The translations under genes were made by a program, and so were the position numbers. From contig CP114481.1 in assembly GCA_027186245.1 (NCBI GenBank), positions 28,241,501 to 28,305,500 of the forward strand: a DNA stretch of 64,000 nucleotides, in the 5' to 3' direction. Positions within the stretch are counted from its first letter, which is position 1. Each line of letters opens with the position of its first letter. The notes under the pieces were generated by a model. That model was not told where the DNA came from and did not search any database. It saw only the letters and a list, made by a program, of their open reading frames with translations. Source of the stretch: Coriaria nepalensis. Lineage: Eukaryota > Streptophyta > Magnoliopsida > Cucurbitales > Coriariaceae. This document shows positions 61,891 through 64,000 of the stretch, in pieces.

Positions 61891-64000
61891 ATGAACAAAA
61901 CTTGTGTTTGTAGTGCAAAAATAGAATTCGTTCGAATTGATTTGGAATAAGTTATTGACTTGAAATGAGTCATTGAAATGATTTTAAGGTTAAAAGAATG
62001 CACACTTTCCTTGTATTGACCATTAGGAAGTCATGCACAGAACTTGTGTTTGTAGTGCGAAAATAGAATTCATTCGAATTGATTTGAAATAAGTTATTGG
62101 CTTGAAATGAGTCAATGAAATGATTTTAAGGTTAAACCAATGCACACTTTCCTTGCATTAACCATTCGCAAGTTATGCCCAAAACTTGTGTTTGCAGTGC
62201 GAAAAAAGAATTCGTTCAACTTGGTTTGAAATAAGTTATTGACTTTAAATGAGCCATCAAAATGATTTTAAAGATAAAGGAACGCACACTTTCCTTGCAT
62301 TGATCATTTGCAAGTTATGCACAAACCTTGTGTTTGTTGTGCAAAAAAAGAATTCGTTCGAATTGCTTTGAGATAAGTTATTGACTTGAAATGAGTCATT
62401 GAAATGATTTTAAGGTTAAACGAATACACTCATTCCTTCAATTGACCATTTGTAATTTATGCACAAAACTTGTGTTTGTACTGCGAAAATATAATTCGTT
62501 CAAATTGATTTGAAATAAGTCATTAACTTTTAATGAGTCATTGAATGATTTTAAGGTTAAACGAATGCACACTTTCCTTCCATTCACAATTAGGAAGTTA
62601 TGCACAGAACTTGTGTTTATAGTGCAAAAATAGAATTCGTTCGAATTGATTTGAAGTAATTTATGGACTTCAAATGAGTTATTGAAATTATTTTAAGGTT
62701 AAACCAATGCACACTTTCTTTGCATAGACCATTAGGAAGTTATGCACAAAACTTGTGTTTGTAGTGCAAAAATAGAATTCATTCGAATTGCTTTGAAATA
62801 AGTTATTGACTTGAAATGAGTCATTGAAATGATTTTATGGTTAAACGAATGCACATTTTCCTTGCATTGACAATTAGGAAAATATGCACAAAACTTGTGT
62901 TTGTAGTGCAAAAATAGAATTCATTCGAATTGATTTGAAATAAGTTATTGACTTGAAATGAGTCATTGAAATTACTTTAAGGTTAAACGAATGCACACTT
63001 TCCTTGCATTGACCTTTTGTAATTTATGCACAAAACTTGTGTTTGTAGTGCGAAAATAGAATTCGTTCGAATTGATTTGAAATAAGTCATTGACTTGAAA
63101 TGAGTCATTCAAATGATTTTAAGGTTAAACTAATGAACACTTTCTTTGCATTGATCATTTGCAAGTTATGCACAAAACTTGTATTTGTAGTGCAAAAATA
63201 GAATTCGTTCGAATTGCTTTGAAATAAGTTGTTGACTTGAAATGAGTCATTGAAATGATTTTAAGGTTAAAAGAATGCACATTTTCCTTATATTGACCAT
63301 TAGGAAGTTATGCACAGAACTTGTGTTTGTAGTGCAAAAATAGAATTCGTTCGAATTGATTTGAAACAAGTTATTAACTTGAAATGAGTCATTGAAATGA
63401 TTTTAAGGTTAAACGAATGCACACTTTCCTTGCATTGACCATTGGGAAGTTATGCACAAAACTTGTGTTTGTAGTGCCAAAATAGAATTCGTTCGAATTG
63501 ATTTGAAATAAGTCATTGACTTTTAATGAGTCATTGAAATGATTTTAAGGTTAAACGAATGCACACATTCCTTCCATTGACCATTTGTAATTTATGCACA
63601 AAACTAGTGTTTGTAGTGCGAAAATAGAATTCGTTCGAATTGACTTGAAATAAGTCATTAACTTTTAATGAGTCATTGAAATGATTTTAAGGTTAAACGA
63701 ATGCACACTTTCCCTCCATTGACCATTAGGAAGTTATGCACAGAACTTGTGTTTCTAGTGCAAAAATAGAATTCGTTCGAATTGATTTGAAATAAGTTAT
63801 TAAATTGAAATGAGTCATTGAAATGATTTTAAGGTTAAACCAATGCACACTTTCCTTGCATTAACCATTCGCAAGTTATGCACAAAACTTGTGTTTGTAG
63901 TGCGAAAAAAGAATTCGTTCAACTTGCTTTGAAATAAATTATTGACTTGAAATGAGTCATTCAAATGATTTTAAGGTTAAACTAATGCACACTTTCCTTG
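61891..64000 (+). repeat. 5394-bp segment, copy 2 (truncated by window end)
   Basis: It matches 56497-57040 at offset 5394 and about 57608-59173 at offset 4827, up to the last base. Visible differences are few: CTTCCATTCACAATTAGG near 62578 against CTTGCATTCAC, CACATTTTCC near 62853 and 63279, and GACTTCAAATGAG near 62667. The copy must continue beyond the window. Confidence 0.85.

Larger units (their letters stand above)
1..64000. repeat. 142-bp EcoRI satellite DNA array (about 450 tandem units, whole window)
   Basis: The same 142-base unit repeats head to tail from the first to the last base, always in one orientation. The first GAATTC is at 104 and the last at 63911, which is about 449 periods once small indels are allowed for. 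Taking the EcoRI site as base 1, the unit has in order: the EcoRI/TTCGAA dyad, an 18-bp imperfect duplication, the ATGAGTCAT palindrome, TTTTAAGG, an AATGCA...TGCATT hairpin, a variable 15-base segment (TTAGGAAG, TTTGCAAG, TTTCCAAG, TTTGTAAT, TTCGCAAG, CAGTTGCAAG types), and the CACAAAACTTGTG hairpin followed by an A-rich end. GC is about 31 % by hand count of the consensus. No gene, RNA or mobile element interrupts it. The array structure is seen directly. A heterochromatic role in a eukaryote is inference; the family name and host are unknown to me. Confidence 0.97.

Noticed and set aside
1..64000. CRISPR array
   Set aside because: There are no short identical repeats separated by unique spacers. 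The period is 142 bp and the whole unit is related to its neighbours.
1..64000. W-box (TTGACT, TTGACC) elements, about two per unit
   Set aside because: A six-base motif in an AT-rich repeat is expected by chance, the second copy is often lost to TTGATC, and a plant host is not established.
1..64000. Transposon, LTR or MITE structure from the inverted repeats
   Set aside because: The inverted repeats are only 4-6 bases per arm and sit inside each unit. There are no target-site duplications, terminal repeats or transposase sequence.
1..64000. tRNA, rRNA or other structured RNA gene in the unit
   Set aside because: The short hairpins do not form a cloverleaf, there are no A/B box promoter elements that I can recognise, and GC content is low.

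Overview
The whole 64 kb window is one uninterrupted block of tandemly repeated satellite DNA. I see no gene, RNA gene, transposon or unique-sequence island. The repeat unit is 142 bp, about 31 % GC, and always in the same orientation. There are about 450 copies from the first base to the last, so the array runs past both ends of the window. Nearly every unit carries one EcoRI site (GAATTC), which makes a convenient unit boundary. Long monotonic satellite of near-nucleosomal unit length, higher-order repeats and C-to-T/G-to-A decay at CpG positions point to constitutive heterochromatin of a eukaryote, such as a centromere, pericentromere or subtelomeric knob. The species cannot be named from this sequence, and I do not recognise the family.

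Layout. At 1-11.9 kb, units ending in a TTAGGAAG-type variant dominate, with duplicated 2-mer to 13-mer blocks. At 11.9-15.0 kb the units are mixed and more diverged. At 15.0-17.3 kb there is a 6-unit higher-order repeat (851 bp, about 2.7 copies). At 17.3-21.0 kb a 1822 bp segment is tandemly duplicated, and each copy ends in the same truncated unit. At 21.9-29.3 kb one higher-order repeat family appears as 13-, 11-, 8-, 7- and 13-unit length variants. At 29.3-46.4 kb there is a mosaic of shuffled blocks, some copied about 7.1 and 8.7 kb apart. At 46.4-51.6 kb a parental block is followed by 5-unit and then three 7-unit (994 bp) repeats. At 51.8-56.1 kb there are 2.8 nearly identical copies of an 11-unit (1560 bp) repeat. 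At 56.5-64.0 kb a large 5394 bp segment begins a second copy that runs off the window, with a nested 567 bp duplication in the first copy.

Each unit contains an internal 18 bp imperfect direct repeat, several dyad symmetries able to form short hairpins, and a nine-base palindrome ATGAGTCAT that matches the AP-1/GCN4 type bZIP recognition sequence. The short reverse-strand open frames (mostly 60 aa, largely from TTG starts) are by-products of the repeat and are not annotated as genes. The interest of the window lies in array architecture and evolution (nested unequal exchange) and in the per-unit motifs, not in gene content.
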